Positions 47,277 to 54,735 of a stretch of 64,000 bases of DNA are shown in pieces. The translations under genes and the position numbers were made by a program. The notes below the pieces were generated by a model. It saw only the letters and a program-made list of their open reading frames with translations. It was not told the DNA's origin and ran no database searches. Within the stretch, counting starts at the first letter, position 1. The number at the start of each line of letters is the position of its first letter. Source of the stretch: Sporotomaculum syntrophicum (GTDB lineage: Bacteria > Bacillota > Desulfotomaculia > Desulfotomaculales > Desulfallaceae); the NCBI RefSeq assembly GCF_009932395.1, contig NZ_LSRS01000004.1:37075-101074 (forward strand). Direction: 5' to 3'.

Positions 47277-47466
47277 TTACTCCCCGGCCTATCCGACCAC
47301 ACAGCGCCAAATATTGCTAAATGTGTGGTGACAAAGTGACCTATACCTCCCCGATCCACTCCCGCTGCTCTGGTGGCTGTCCCCTCAGCACCGGTTTTCC
47401 CGCTCGCCCTGGTGGGGTCCTCGCGTTCGTGCGGATCAACCTCTATATTCAGTTTTACCAGGCCAA

Positions 47467-47673
47467 TTAAAACCCTTCCAAAGCCCGTAGCTCATTAAGC
47501 GTTTCCTGGTCAACTTCCATATACAGCGCCACAGTGAATAGGGCCTCATGCAGCCCGTCGATTTTGCCTTTCGGGTAAGATGCGTCTTGCATTTGCAATT
47601 TGGCCGCAAGCTCGCATTTGGTGCAGATAGAATTGCAAATTTCCCGGTAGATTTTTTCAAAAGTTTCATTCAT
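47467..47673 (-). CDS. Small hypothetical island protein, 68 aa
   Basis: Not recognised. Soluble helical protein (NETFEKIYREICNSICTKCEL, then QTLNELRALEGF-like end) with a CxxC pair. ATG behind a GGAGGTGTG site. First gene inside attL, on the same strand as the next three small genes. Confidence 0.55.
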   Translation of the reverse strand: MNETFEKIYREICNSICTKCELAAKLQMQDASYPKGKIDGLHEALFTVALYMEVDQETLNELRALEGF

Positions 47674-47696
47674 TGGTCACACCTCCCTCACCTTAA

Positions 47697-47933
47697 CTAT
47701 CCTTTACGCCTCCGCAAACGTTCTTCTCTTTTCCCGTTAATATAGCCCAATAAGTAAACCGCACCCAATGCGCAAAACATGCTGCCTTCGTAACGCTCCC
47801 ACGATTTGTCAAACACCTTAGATATGAGCAAGAATGGGAAAGTATCTAAATCAGTTTTTCCGCAGATTGTTACAATTTTATGAGCTTTATGTTCAATTTC
47901 AATGACTTCTGCGCTTGTCTTTTGAGCATCCAA
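47697..47933 (-). CDS. Small hypothetical island protein with one membrane segment, 78 aa
   Basis: N-terminal acidic part (DAQKTSAEVIEIEHKAHKIV), one hydrophobic segment MFCALGAVYLLGYI and a basic tail NGKREERLRRRKG. GGGAGG-type site upstream. No family recognised; similar single-span tiny proteins occur in accessory regions of phages. Confidence 0.55.
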   Translation of the reverse strand: MDAQKTSAEVIEIEHKAHKIVTICGKTDLDTFPFLLISKVFDKSWERYEGSMFCALGAVYLLGYINGKREERLRRRKG

Positions 47934-47955
47934 AAAACTTACCTCCCTTTTACTT

Positions 47956-48051
47956 TTATATGGCCATGCCGGCCATAACCCCTACCGCCATAACTATACC
48001 GGCAGCCATTAACACCTGCAGCAATACGCACCGCTGATAATTCCACCGCAT
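47956..48051 (-). CDS. Tiny hydrophobic peptide, 31 aa
   Basis: RWNYQRCVLLQVLMAAGIVMAVGVMAGMAI behind AAGGAGG at normal spacing. One membrane helix. The strong ribosome site and its place in a run of small same-strand genes support translation; role unknown. Confidence 0.5.
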   Translation of the reverse strand: MRWNYQRCVLLQVLMAAGIVMAVGVMAGMAI

Positions 48052-48104
48052 CAGCACCGCCTCCTTACTGTATGTAAGGGGCAGGTTTCCCCGCCCGAAG
48101 GTTG

Positions 48105-48197
48105 TTATTCCGCGCTTTCTTTGGTATCAACGTTCTCAACAAAATAAAACTTGCCGTCAAAGTATAATAAAAATTCACCATTACCAAGTTCTATCAC
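48105..48197 (-). CDS. Tiny hypothetical peptide, 30 aa
   Basis: GTG behind AAAGGAGGG; peptide IELGNGEFLLYFDGKFYFVE then NVDTKESAE. Alternating hydrophobic residues suggest a beta hairpin. Supported by the ribosome site only. Confidence 0.45.
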   Translation of the reverse strand: MIELGNGEFLLYFDGKFYFVENVDTKESAE

Positions 48198-48345
48198 CTG
48201 TAACCCTCCTTTCGATTAAATTAGCATGCGCTCTGTTTGTGATTAACCCGGCTTTGTTGGTGTTTTATTATGTAGTTTGGTGTAATGTAGTGTAACCAAC
48301 TTAAACAAAGTATACCACTATCAACAAACAGCGTCAACGTATTTG

Positions 48346-48374
48346 TTGAAATATAGTGTAACGAATGGTAATAT
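48346..48374 (+). promoter_or_regulatory. SigmaA-type promoter for the small HTH gene
   Basis: TTGAAA and TAATAT are 17 bases apart, 26 bases ahead of the HTH gene start. The -35 lies in an inverted repeat (CAACAAA...TTTGTTG, 48322-48348) and two TAGTGTAAC copies are nearby, possible operator sites. Confidence 0.6.
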
Positions 48375-48399
48375 AGTATATAAGAAAGGGGTTGCCTAA

Positions 48400-48561
48400 A
48401 TGGAAAACTACTATACACCGCAAGAGGTTGCGGATAAGTTAAAATTAAACGTGCGTACTTTATATAAGTGGATCAGGGAGGGGAAGCTTAACGCCGTTAA
48501 ATTAGGCGACGTTTGGCGCATATCTGAATCAGAACTAAAGCGCCTGTTGGAAGGTAAATAA
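48400..48561 (+). CDS. MerR-type HTH (excisionase/AlpA-like) DNA-binding protein, 53 aa
   Basis: ENYYTPQEVADKLKLNVRTL then YKWIREGKLNAVKLGDVWRI is the classic HTH_17 excisionase fold: helix-turn-helix plus wing. AAAGGGG upstream. Transcribed rightward, against its neighbours, with its own promoter and terminator. May be an excisionase or an activator like AlpA, which in satellites switches on excision. Confidence 0.85.
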   Translation: MENYYTPQEVADKLKLNVRTLYKWIREGKLNAVKLGDVWRISESELKRLLEGK

Positions 48562-48573
48562 GGGGCTGATACA

Positions 48574-48741
48574 ATGGCAAGGAGAAAGGATCCAATCAGC
48601 CAACTTAGAGAGGTATTATACAGCCTGGCAAAGCTCCTGGGGGACGTAAACGCCGTCCGTAATGGCACCATAGGCAAACGTATAGCCCGGAGGGCAGCAG
48701 GTAAGGCCACTGGTAGGCTGTTAGGTAAGCTATTCAAATAA
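48574..48741 (+). CDS. Small basic hypothetical protein, 55 aa
   Basis: Starts 12 bases after the HTH gene, in the same transcript. ARRKDPISQLREVLYSLAKL then a Gly/Arg/Lys-rich region GTIGKRIARRAAGKATGRLLG, strongly basic and probably nucleic-acid binding. The HTH plus small-basic pair recurs in Firmicutes mobile elements (recollection). Function unknown. Confidence 0.65.
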   Translation: MARRKDPISQLREVLYSLAKLLGDVNAVRNGTIGKRIARRAAGKATGRLLGKLFK

Positions 48742-48750
48742 GACAAAATA

Positions 48751-48776
48751 AAGCCCGGCCAGCACCGGGTTATTTT
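48751..48776 (+). terminator. Terminator after the HTH-basic protein pair
   Basis: CCCGG and CCGGG pair around CCAGCA, followed by TTATTTTA, ten bases past the stop. Confidence 0.65.
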
Positions 48777-48786
48777 ATGTGCAATC

Positions 48787-49417
48787 TTATCCAATACCGC
48801 AAACGAAATAATTTCGCGCGGTTGGAACAATTGGCTCACTTTGAGCTATTTGTTTTGCAGAGGGGACATTTTGTCCTCTTTGCTGTGCCAGCTTTTCAGC
48901 AGTAGTTGGTTGGGGGACAAAATGTCCCCCAACCTCTGTTGTTTTCTGCCGGGGCACATTTTGTGCCCCGGACATGTGACTAATGTCGTGTTGTTGTGCT
49001 ATATTTTCGGCAGTTGAAATCAAAGGAACATTTTGTTCTCTTGATTCTTCGCTTTTTTCTGCAGTAGTTTGGTGTTGCACATTTTGTTCTTCACCAATTT
49101 TAGTATATTGGTTACCGATGGGACATTTTGTCCTTTCGGTTCAACTGCTACTGCCGGTGAGGGTATTCGTGCAACTCATACAGGCCGGAGGCGCGGAACC
49201 AGCCCTCGGTAAAATCATGGTTTGGTGCATTTGCACCATTCTTTGGTGCACGCCCCACCTGATACTTTTTTGCTAAATCTAAAACATCTGCACAAATCTT
49301 ATTTAAAACTGTCGCATAGTCCTTAACCTGCTCCCTACTCCACCCAATCCGCTCACCAATCTGCGCCTGGGATGCGGAATTTTCCGCATCCAGGTTCAGC
49401 TTCGCACAGCTTCTCAC
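48787..49417 (-). pseudogene. ParB-like gene remnant invaded by hairpins
   Basis: The upstream part (49148-49417) encodes ASQAQIGERIGWSREQVKDY, KKYQVGRAPKNGANAPN and NHDFTEGWFRASGLYEL, typical of the middle of ParB-like proteins of phages and ParB-methylase fusions. It has no N-terminal nuclease/ParB box and stops early. Downstream, in other frames, come repeats such as TTAEKLAQQRGQNVP, QNVPR and EQNVP encoded by the hairpins. No single frame spans the region, so it is scored as broken. It might instead be a bank of short coding modules. Confidence 0.5.
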
Positions 49418-49984
49418 GAGCTTCTCACGTTACGATTCCACACTTTCGGCCTGATATGAGCCCAAAAGTTTAGGCAGTGATTTACTGACTTTATGCGTTT
49501 AAAACGCAGAAAGTTTATGGATTTTAAATCCCGAAAGGTTTAGCGATTTGAAATAGATAAATTATAACTCACCCCACTTGTGGGGGGGCAGTGTCTCCCC
49601 GAGGGGGTAACAATCTGTTCCATCCTTGTTGGTGGCGCTACCTACCAACTTGGTAACTACTTCACGTCAGTAGCCGACAGTTTGTCGGTAACTGAAAACT
49701 CAGCCGACTTCCCGGCCCAGCTCACCCGGTTATTTTTCCGAGTGAGTTTTATTTATTGATGGCGGTAAATGTCCAAGCGCTTGGACATTTGAGTTGCAAT
49801 ACGCGCACGCGCGCGAGGGGAGCCGATGGCTCATTTTGAGCTTTCGGTTCAACTGCTTGGTTGCAATACGCGCACGCGCGCGAGGGGAGCCGACAGAAAT
49901 TAAGCAAAATTTTGCTGAATTTAGTTGCAATACGCGCACGCGCGCGAGGGGAGCCGACAGAAAATCAAAGGACAAAATTTTGTC
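48834..49984. repeat. Cluster of short perfect palindromes with covarying arms
   Basis: Palindromes at 48834-48846, 48861-48879, 48908-48934, 48949-48971, 49026-49038, 49121-49133, 49224-49237, 49366-49394, 49494-49508, 49519-49531, 49643-49655, 49674-49688, 49767-49790, 49829-49841, 49903-49916 and 49971-49984. Many share the centre CA-NTT-TG with differing but complementary arms (GCTCA/TGAGC, GGACA/TGTCC, GCACA/TGTGC, GAACA/TGTTC, CGACA/TGTCG). The longest have 12-base perfect arms. Density is far above the rest of the window. Confidence 0.85.
49793..49957. repeat. Three 34-bp GC-rich direct repeats, CRISPR-like mini-array
   Basis: Identical 34-base copies at 49793-49826, 49860-49893 and 49924-49957, each beginning GTTGCAATACGC and ending GGGGAGCCGA. 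Intervals of 33 and 30 bases differ from each other. On the minus strand the unit begins TCGGCTCCCCTCGC and ends ATTGCAAC, close in style to type I-C CRISPR repeats (ending ATTGAAAC). No cas gene is in the window, and both intervals contain palindromes, unusual for spacers. It could equally be a protein-binding iteron set. Confidence 0.9.
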
Positions 49985-50119
49985 TCTTGAAACTCAACCG
50001 CAAGGCAGATAACCCCCGGGTGTAAAGTTTCTCGCCAAAATTGGAGCGAAAACGGCCTCCATATTTGCCGTAAAAAAGGTGGTGGGGCAAAAATTTAAGC
50101 GGGATCACTCCCGCTCTCC

Positions 50120-50317
50120 TCAATAAGGGTCCTTTATAACCTTAAATAAATCCTTCATCCAAGGCCATTCACCTTGATGTATTTTTAATGCCACCTCTAC
50201 CGATGTATCGCTCCGCTGTAGTAGCTTTATTAATTCATCTTGGGTTACCTCGGCTTTTACTGTTTCTGTCTCATAGAAATAGTCTTGTTTTAAATAGGTG
50301 ACTTTGTATATTGCCAC
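50120..50317 (-). CDS. Small hypothetical island protein, 65 aa
   Basis: GTG behind GGGGTTAGGGA; AIYKVTYLKQDYFYETETVK then VALKIHQGEWPWMKDLFKVI. Soluble. Last leftward gene before the repeat region; position downstream of the capsid module would suit a head accessory or regulator, but nothing in the sequence proves it. Confidence 0.55.
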   Translation of the reverse strand: MAIYKVTYLKQDYFYETETVKAEVTQDELIKLLQRSDTSVEVALKIHQGEWPWMKDLFKVIKDPY

Positions 50318-50364
50318 TCCCTAACCCCCCCCCTTTGGTTTCCCCCCGGGTGAGCATCATCTAT

Positions 50365-50526
50365 TTAAAAAAACGCCGTTGTTAGCTTAATCCAGTTGGT
50401 GCCATCGTATATAAAAACGTCCTGTGTGTCGGTTTCCAGGAACCTGCTGCCGGGCAGGACGTTTGCTTTTGGTTTTTCATCTGTAGACACACCTATATAT
50501 TGTCTATAATAAGTTACCATTACCAT
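50365..50526 (-). CDS. Small phage-type protein, 53 aa
   Basis: Protein MVMVTYYRQYIGVSTDEKPK then SRFLETDTQDVFIYDGTNWI. The block FLETDTQDVFIYDGTNW matches a motif often seen in tiny structural-module proteins of phages. ATG behind AAAGAGG. Too short for standard gene calling. Might be a capsid or head-tail accessory. Confidence 0.6.
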   Translation of the reverse strand: MVMVTYYRQYIGVSTDEKPKANVLPGSRFLETDTQDVFIYDGTNWIKLTTAFF

Positions 50527-50541
50527 AATTGCAGCCTCTTT

Positions 50542-50754
50542 TCAGCTTATGCCGGCCAATCTGGCCACCTTGCGATCTACCCGGGTGGTTCTTTTCTCAT
50601 CGCGCATAGCCTTATAAAAATGAGTCATGCTATACTGCCAGGCATCGTCAATACCGCAGGCAGCAGCGGCCGAATAAAACTCACCCCGACAGATGGGGCA
50701 GTTCCAATGATCGTGATCTTTATTCATCGCACTTTTGCAAGCTGGGCAGGTCAT
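50542..50754 (-). CDS. Zinc-ribbon protein, 70 aa
   Basis: TCPACKSAMNKDHDHWNCPICRGEFY: two CxxC pairs making a zinc ribbon, then a helical region ending RTTRVDRKVARLAGIS. The start overlaps the end of the upstream gene by 35 bases. Its ribbon resembles the one inside that upstream protein (TCPECGGTMKKQELFFWQCECGAEFW), suggesting a duplicated module. Confidence 0.65.
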   Translation of the reverse strand: MTCPACKSAMNKDHDHWNCPICRGEFYSAAAACGIDDAWQYSMTHFYKAMRDEKRTTRVDRKVARLAGIS

Positions 50755-51739
50755 CTTTTTTGTACCTCGCTTTCACAGCAGCACGTCTTATTTCCTCATC
50801 TTTAACCCACGGGTGATTATTTTTATCACCCTTAAGGGTGCCCTTAAGCGCTTTAATTCTGGCCACACCTTTATTAAAAGGCAGATACGCGTCAGACTTT
50901 AAGCTGATTCGGATTAGCTTATAAACTGCGTCCAGAGTCCATTCACGCCCCCGGTTAGTTTTGAAGCCCTCCATATTCAGCCTGTCGGCAATATCGCGTG
51001 AATTATAGCCATGCCCGGCCATACTTAGCACAATCTCGTTAATACGTTCGCGCTGGGCCTGGTAATCCTCACTGCCTGCCATTATCCCATGGCGCTTTAA
51101 GTGAGCCAGTACGTTAGTTCTTGTCCAGGGCCTCCCCCGGGGCGTCAGGTGCCCGGCTTCATTAAGCGCTGCAGCAATGCGGACAGCATCATTACCCTCG
51201 TTGTAAAGGCGCTGCATCAGTATTGCCACCGCAGCACCGTCATCAGTCCTAACTCGCCAGGGCCTGGTCCACTCGTCGGGATCGTCTGGTACCTGCTCAT
51301 CAGGCGGCCAGAATTCCGCGCCACATTCACACTGCCAGAAGAACAGCTCCTGCTTCTTCATAGTACCGCCGCACTCAGGGCAAGTCATGTCATCGTTACC
51401 GGATATACTGGTATCAATACCGGCACGCTTCATCCAATTATTGACGGTGCCTTCAGGCGCTTCAACTTTGCGGGCAATTACCGCGGGTGAATAACCCTGC
51501 CGGGCCAGGGCCAGCGCTGCAGCCTTTTTTTGCTCCAGCGCCTGGCGGTATTGCTCCCGGTATTCCCGGTATTCCGGCAATTTCAGCAGGCGCATATTTA
51601 GCAAATCGCTGTCCACACCTAATTCGTGAGCAACTTCTACCACTGTAGCGCCGGCCAAAACCTTGTTTAACGCGTCCCTAATATCCAGCAGGTTCACCCC
51701 CCGAAGGGCTAGTTGGAAAGGCTTACACCCTGGTAGCAA
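50720..51739 (-). CDS. Multi-HTH zinc-ribbon protein of unknown function
   Basis: Not a known named protein. Four helix-turn-helix-like modules can be seen (LDIRDALNKVLAGATVVEVAHELG; ALARQGYSPAVIARKVEAPEG; RIAAALNEAGHLTPRGRPWT; SRDIADRLNMEGFKTNRGREWT), with a zinc ribbon CPECGG...CECGAEF between the second and third. The last two resemble the C-terminal DNA-binding repeats of large serine recombinases, but no catalytic domain is present. It starts inside the end of the capsid gene; the exact start (51739 or a GTG/CTG near 51700) is uncertain. Likely DNA binding. Confidence 0.6.
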   Translation of the reverse strand: MLPGCKPFQLALRGVNLLDIRDALNKVLAGATVVEVAHELGVDSDLLNMRLLKLPEYREYREQYRQALEQKKAAALALARQGYSPAVIARKVEAPEGTVNNWMKRAGIDTSISGNDDMTCPECGGTMKKQELFFWQCECGAEFWPPDEQVPDDPDEWTRPWRVRTDDGAAVAILMQRLYNEGNDAVRIAAALNEAGHLTPRGRPWTRTNVLAHLKRHGIMAGSEDYQAQRERINEIVLSMAGHGYNSRDIADRLNMEGFKTNRGREWTLDAVYKLIRISLKSDAYLPFNKGVARIKALKGTLKGDKNNHPWVKDEEIRRAAVKARYKKDDLPSLQKCDE

Positions 51740-53558
51740 GCGCCACGAACGGGCTAATTTCGTCGGTGCCCTTGTAAGGTGTCAGCGGCTTGTTGAATAC
51801 CGGCTGCCCTGCTACCCTGTAAGTGAATTTGAAAGTTTGCTCGTCATAAAGGAACCTCACATGGATACTAACAGCAGAGTCAATGCCGCCTTTATCGGCC
51901 AGTAAATAATTGGACAAGTCGCAAAGTACTATGTCACCGGTTGTCCCTAATGTTTCGGCCTGTTCAATGGGAATCACCGGACGGCCAAATAACGTGCTGT
52001 AGGGCTGGCCGGAAATACCACCGGCCGGCATATACACCGGAATTCCACCGGTGCCTACTGCAAAGGATAGTGCGAAAAGCTGCGGTAATACGTTCTGGTT
52101 GACTAACCAGACAGCGTTTTTCTGCGAAGGTGCCCACAGCCTGGCCCACATATTGACGATATTCTCAAATATTACACTGTTGGCAGCCTGGCCGTTCTCT
52201 TTCGGCACTGTAACCAAAGCGCCGGATTTCATTATCCCTAATGGTTTGCCCGCACCGTCACCTGCAAAAACGCAGTCGTCAATAACAAAGGCGAATTCTT
52301 CGGCAAAGGCTTGCTGCATGACGCTTTCAAGGGTGGCCGCATCCTCGAGCAACTCGTCCGTGGCGTAGCACAGTCCAATCAGCTTATCCAGGTTTAGTTC
52401 CATCTGCCGGAATTTAGGCTTACTGTCGGTATAAAGATCGGCTTCGGCTGCCCAGTAAGCCCGGACACCGCCCCAGCGGCTGCCTGTCGCACGGCTGGAC
52501 TCATCTACAGCATTAATTTTCATGCTGTTTGCGTTGGTGGAAATGGGAATCCTGCGGCAGCGGGAAGCCAGCACGCCGGTTTCATAGGTGCGCTTTAACA
52601 GCTCCGTGCTGAAATCCTGATTAACCAGGAATCCCCCATCACTGGGCACGGATTCATTAAGCCCGCTGGCGGTTCTCCTGGTTAAACGCTCGTCAATGTA
52701 CCCGTCAGGCATACCTGCCCGCATTACGGCCTGCAGCTGTTCGCCCAGGCTGCGCCATTCGTTAGCAGGTTCGATTACCTTAATATTGGGATGCCGGCGC
52801 TTTTCATCTTTTTTAAATTCGCCGGATGCGATCCGTTTTTCCAAACTGCGAATTTCGCTTTGCAGGTCGATATAATCGCGCTGCTCGTCGTCGGTTAAAT
52901 CTCTTTCCTCGTCATCGGCTGCTGCCATAATAGCGTCAGCCTGCTGCTTCAGGTTTGCCAGTTTCTGCCTTGCTTCGCGTTCCCGTAAATTCATGGTTTT
53001 TTTGCCCTCCCGTGATTTTTTATATTCTTCCAGTGACCGGCAGTTTACCTCATTGCTGGGGTAGGCTGGAAATGCCACCGGGCTAATTTCATAAAGTTCA
53101 GCGTCCAGTATTGAGCGTTTATACAGTTTTTTGTTGTCTCGCTCGACACGGCTCCATTTGTCTTTTACTACCCGCATGCCGAAGGACACGCCGTCAACAT
53201 CGCCACGCCGGATACTCTCCCAGGCATCATTACCGGCTTGAGTATCCGGCAAGTCCAGCTCGAAGTTTAAGCCCGTGGTATCGGAATTCACCCGCAGAGT
53301 GCCGGCCTTGGTGTTGCCCAGCACCTGGCTGGTGTCGTGACTCCACAGTCCCACCACAGCCCGGGTTTTTAAGCTGCCGTCAAAGCATCCAGCGCCTAGT
53401 TCTTCGACAAAGGAATCACCCCAAAAGTCACGCATTACCGCGCTCTCGGTGTCATACCTAATAACGCCGGCTATGGTACGTTTGCCATCCTCTCCGGCCT
53501 GCCTTACTTCCAGCCTTACAGGTAATGCCCTAATTTCTTTTTCCGGATTCTTTTTCAT
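51723..53558 (-). CDS. Fused HK97-type prohead protease and major capsid protein
   Basis: Residues 1 to about 180 form the prohead protease, with catalytic His in LWSHDTSQVLGNT (about residue 74) and Ser in DGVSFGMRV (about 125), and the family strand IAGVIRYDTES. A helical scaffold/delta region follows (REREARQKLANLKQQADAI, then SEIRSLEKRIAS), and the remainder is the major capsid protein (SDGGFLVNQDFSTELLKR, FAGDGAGKPLGIM, VYMPAGGISGQPYSTLFGRPV). Separate genes in most phages. Start ATG 53558 behind AGAAAGGGG, overlapping the portal stop. Confidence 0.92.
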   Translation of the reverse strand: MKKNPEKEIRALPVRLEVRQAGEDGKRTIAGVIRYDTESAVMRDFWGDSFVEELGAGCFDGSLKTRAVVGLWSHDTSQVLGNTKAGTLRVNSDTTGLNFELDLPDTQAGNDAWESIRRGDVDGVSFGMRVVKDKWSRVERDNKKLYKRSILDAELYEISPVAFPAYPSNEVNCRSLEEYKKSREGKKTMNLREREARQKLANLKQQADAIMAAADDEERDLTDDEQRDYIDLQSEIRSLEKRIASGEFKKDEKRRHPNIKVIEPANEWRSLGEQLQAVMRAGMPDGYIDERLTRRTASGLNESVPSDGGFLVNQDFSTELLKRTYETGVLASRCRRIPISTNANSMKINAVDESSRATGSRWGGVRAYWAAEADLYTDSKPKFRQMELNLDKLIGLCYATDELLEDAATLESVMQQAFAEEFAFVIDDCVFAGDGAGKPLGIMKSGALVTVPKENGQAANSVIFENIVNMWARLWAPSQKNAVWLVNQNVLPQLFALSFAVGTGGIPVYMPAGGISGQPYSTLFGRPVIPIEQAETLGTTGDIVLCDLSNYLLADKGGIDSAVSIHVRFLYDEQTFKFTYRVAGQPVFNKPLTPYKGTDEISPFVALATRV

Positions 53559-54735
53559 CATTTGCCCCTTTCTGCGGTGGGTATAGTACATCGCCACCAG
53601 CTAATGGTTCCATGTTCTCCCTGATCCGCGCCTCGTTAGGTGTCATGAACCCGCTGGTTATGGCCGTGTTATAGCACGAGTAACGAGTTCTGGTATCGGT
53701 GCGCAGCAGTGATTCGGTTAGGAATTCCACAAATAAAGTTTTGCGTTCCTCGGTAGTGAACAGTTTCAATGTGAAAGCCTCTTCTAAGCGTGTTAAAAGC
53801 GGCTGTAAGGAGAAGGTAAGGAATTCCAGGCTCTGCGTTTCCACATTGGCATAAGCGCCGCGGACGGTAGGGTCCAGCATGTGACCGGGTATTCTCAGCG
53901 CCGCTGCAATAGCCCGCATGGCGAATTGCCGGCTTTCCAATAGCTGTGCTTCCTGTGCATTGCCCGATATAGATTCAAAGGTTGTCCCATCTTCTAAAAC
54001 CGCTGTACCGTGACTTTTACCCCGGCCATAGGCTGCCTGCCAGCTCTCTTTAAGGCGTTTGGCTGCCTGCTCGCTTAACACGCTGTTTGTTTTCAAAATC
54101 CCGCTTGGCCGGGCGCTATTGGCAAAATATGATGCTGCGTGTTCTTCGCCGGCCAGGGCTGCCGCGATACTTTCACGGGCCAGCTGTACGGGTGACTTGC
54201 CCGTCAGGCCATCCAGGGACAACATACTGATATGCAGAACATCATCGGCGGTATAGTCTTTACGCTGCCCCTGTGTGGTTATTTTATAAAGCAGGGTGCC
54301 GTCACTCTGCAGCTCCACACTTACCCGGCTTGGGTGTATTGGCCAGAGTGCCGCAGGATTGCCGTTGTCATCCCACTGAATGACGATATAAGCGTTACCA
54401 TGCAGCAGCAGGTGCAGGCATACTGTTTCTTTAAAGTTGAAGGGTGTCTGCTGCGGGTTTGGCCTGGTATGCAGCAGCTCATATACCGGGTGCCCTTTTG
54501 CTCGGACTTTCCCGCCGGTTGTGCGTTTGTAAGTAATCATTGGCAGGCTGGCGGTAAGCTCTGCAATCATCCGCACAGCTCCCAGCACGGCAGGGTGCCC
54601 CATTGCAGTTTCAGCCGTTACCGTTACGCCGGCAGCAGTGGTGCCACCAATCAGGCTTTGCCAGCCGTCAGGGTCACGCCAGCCCAGGGCGCGCTGCTCG
54701 GTTTTTCTATTGAATAATCGTTTGAATATGTTCAT
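53530..54735 (-). CDS. HK97-family portal protein
   Basis: Dodecameric DNA gate of the capsid. AVLGAVRMIAELTASLPMITYKR, LHLLLHGNAYIVIQWD, PSRVSVE, RPSGILKTNSVLSEQAAKRLKESW and AAALRIPGHML are characteristic. 401 residues. ATG behind AAGGAGC, touching the end of the large terminase gene. Overlaps the protease-capsid gene by 29 bases. Confidence 0.94.
   Translation of the reverse strand: MNIFKRLFNRKTEQRALGWRDPDGWQSLIGGTTAAGVTVTAETAMGHPAVLGAVRMIAELTASLPMITYKRTTGGKVRAKGHPVYELLHTRPNPQQTPFNFKETVCLHLLLHGNAYIVIQWDDNGNPAALWPIHPSRVSVELQSDGTLLYKITTQGQRKDYTADDVLHISMLSLDGLTGKSPVQLARESIAAALAGEEHAASYFANSARPSGILKTNSVLSEQAAKRLKESWQAAYGRGKSHGTAVLEDGTTFESISGNAQEAQLLESRQFAMRAIAAALRIPGHMLDPTVRGAYANVETQSLEFLTFSLQPLLTRLEEAFTLKLFTTEERKTLFVEFLTESLLRTDTRTRYSCYNTAITSGFMTPNEARIRENMEPLAGGDVLYPPQKGANDEKESGKRN

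Noticed and set aside
47086-47359. Minus-strand frames of 71-74 codons at the left end of the island
   Set aside because: They cross attL and the arm-type repeats and have no homology or ribosome site.
49793-49957. Calling the repeats a functional CRISPR-Cas locus
   Set aside because: Only two intervals, both palindromic, one a near-duplicate of 49115-49149, and no cas gene in the window.
49730-50012. Open frames of 72-81 codons on both strands over the 34-bp repeats
   Set aside because: The three repeat copies fall in different frames, so the peptide is not conserved between copies; GC-rich repeats lack stop codons by composition.
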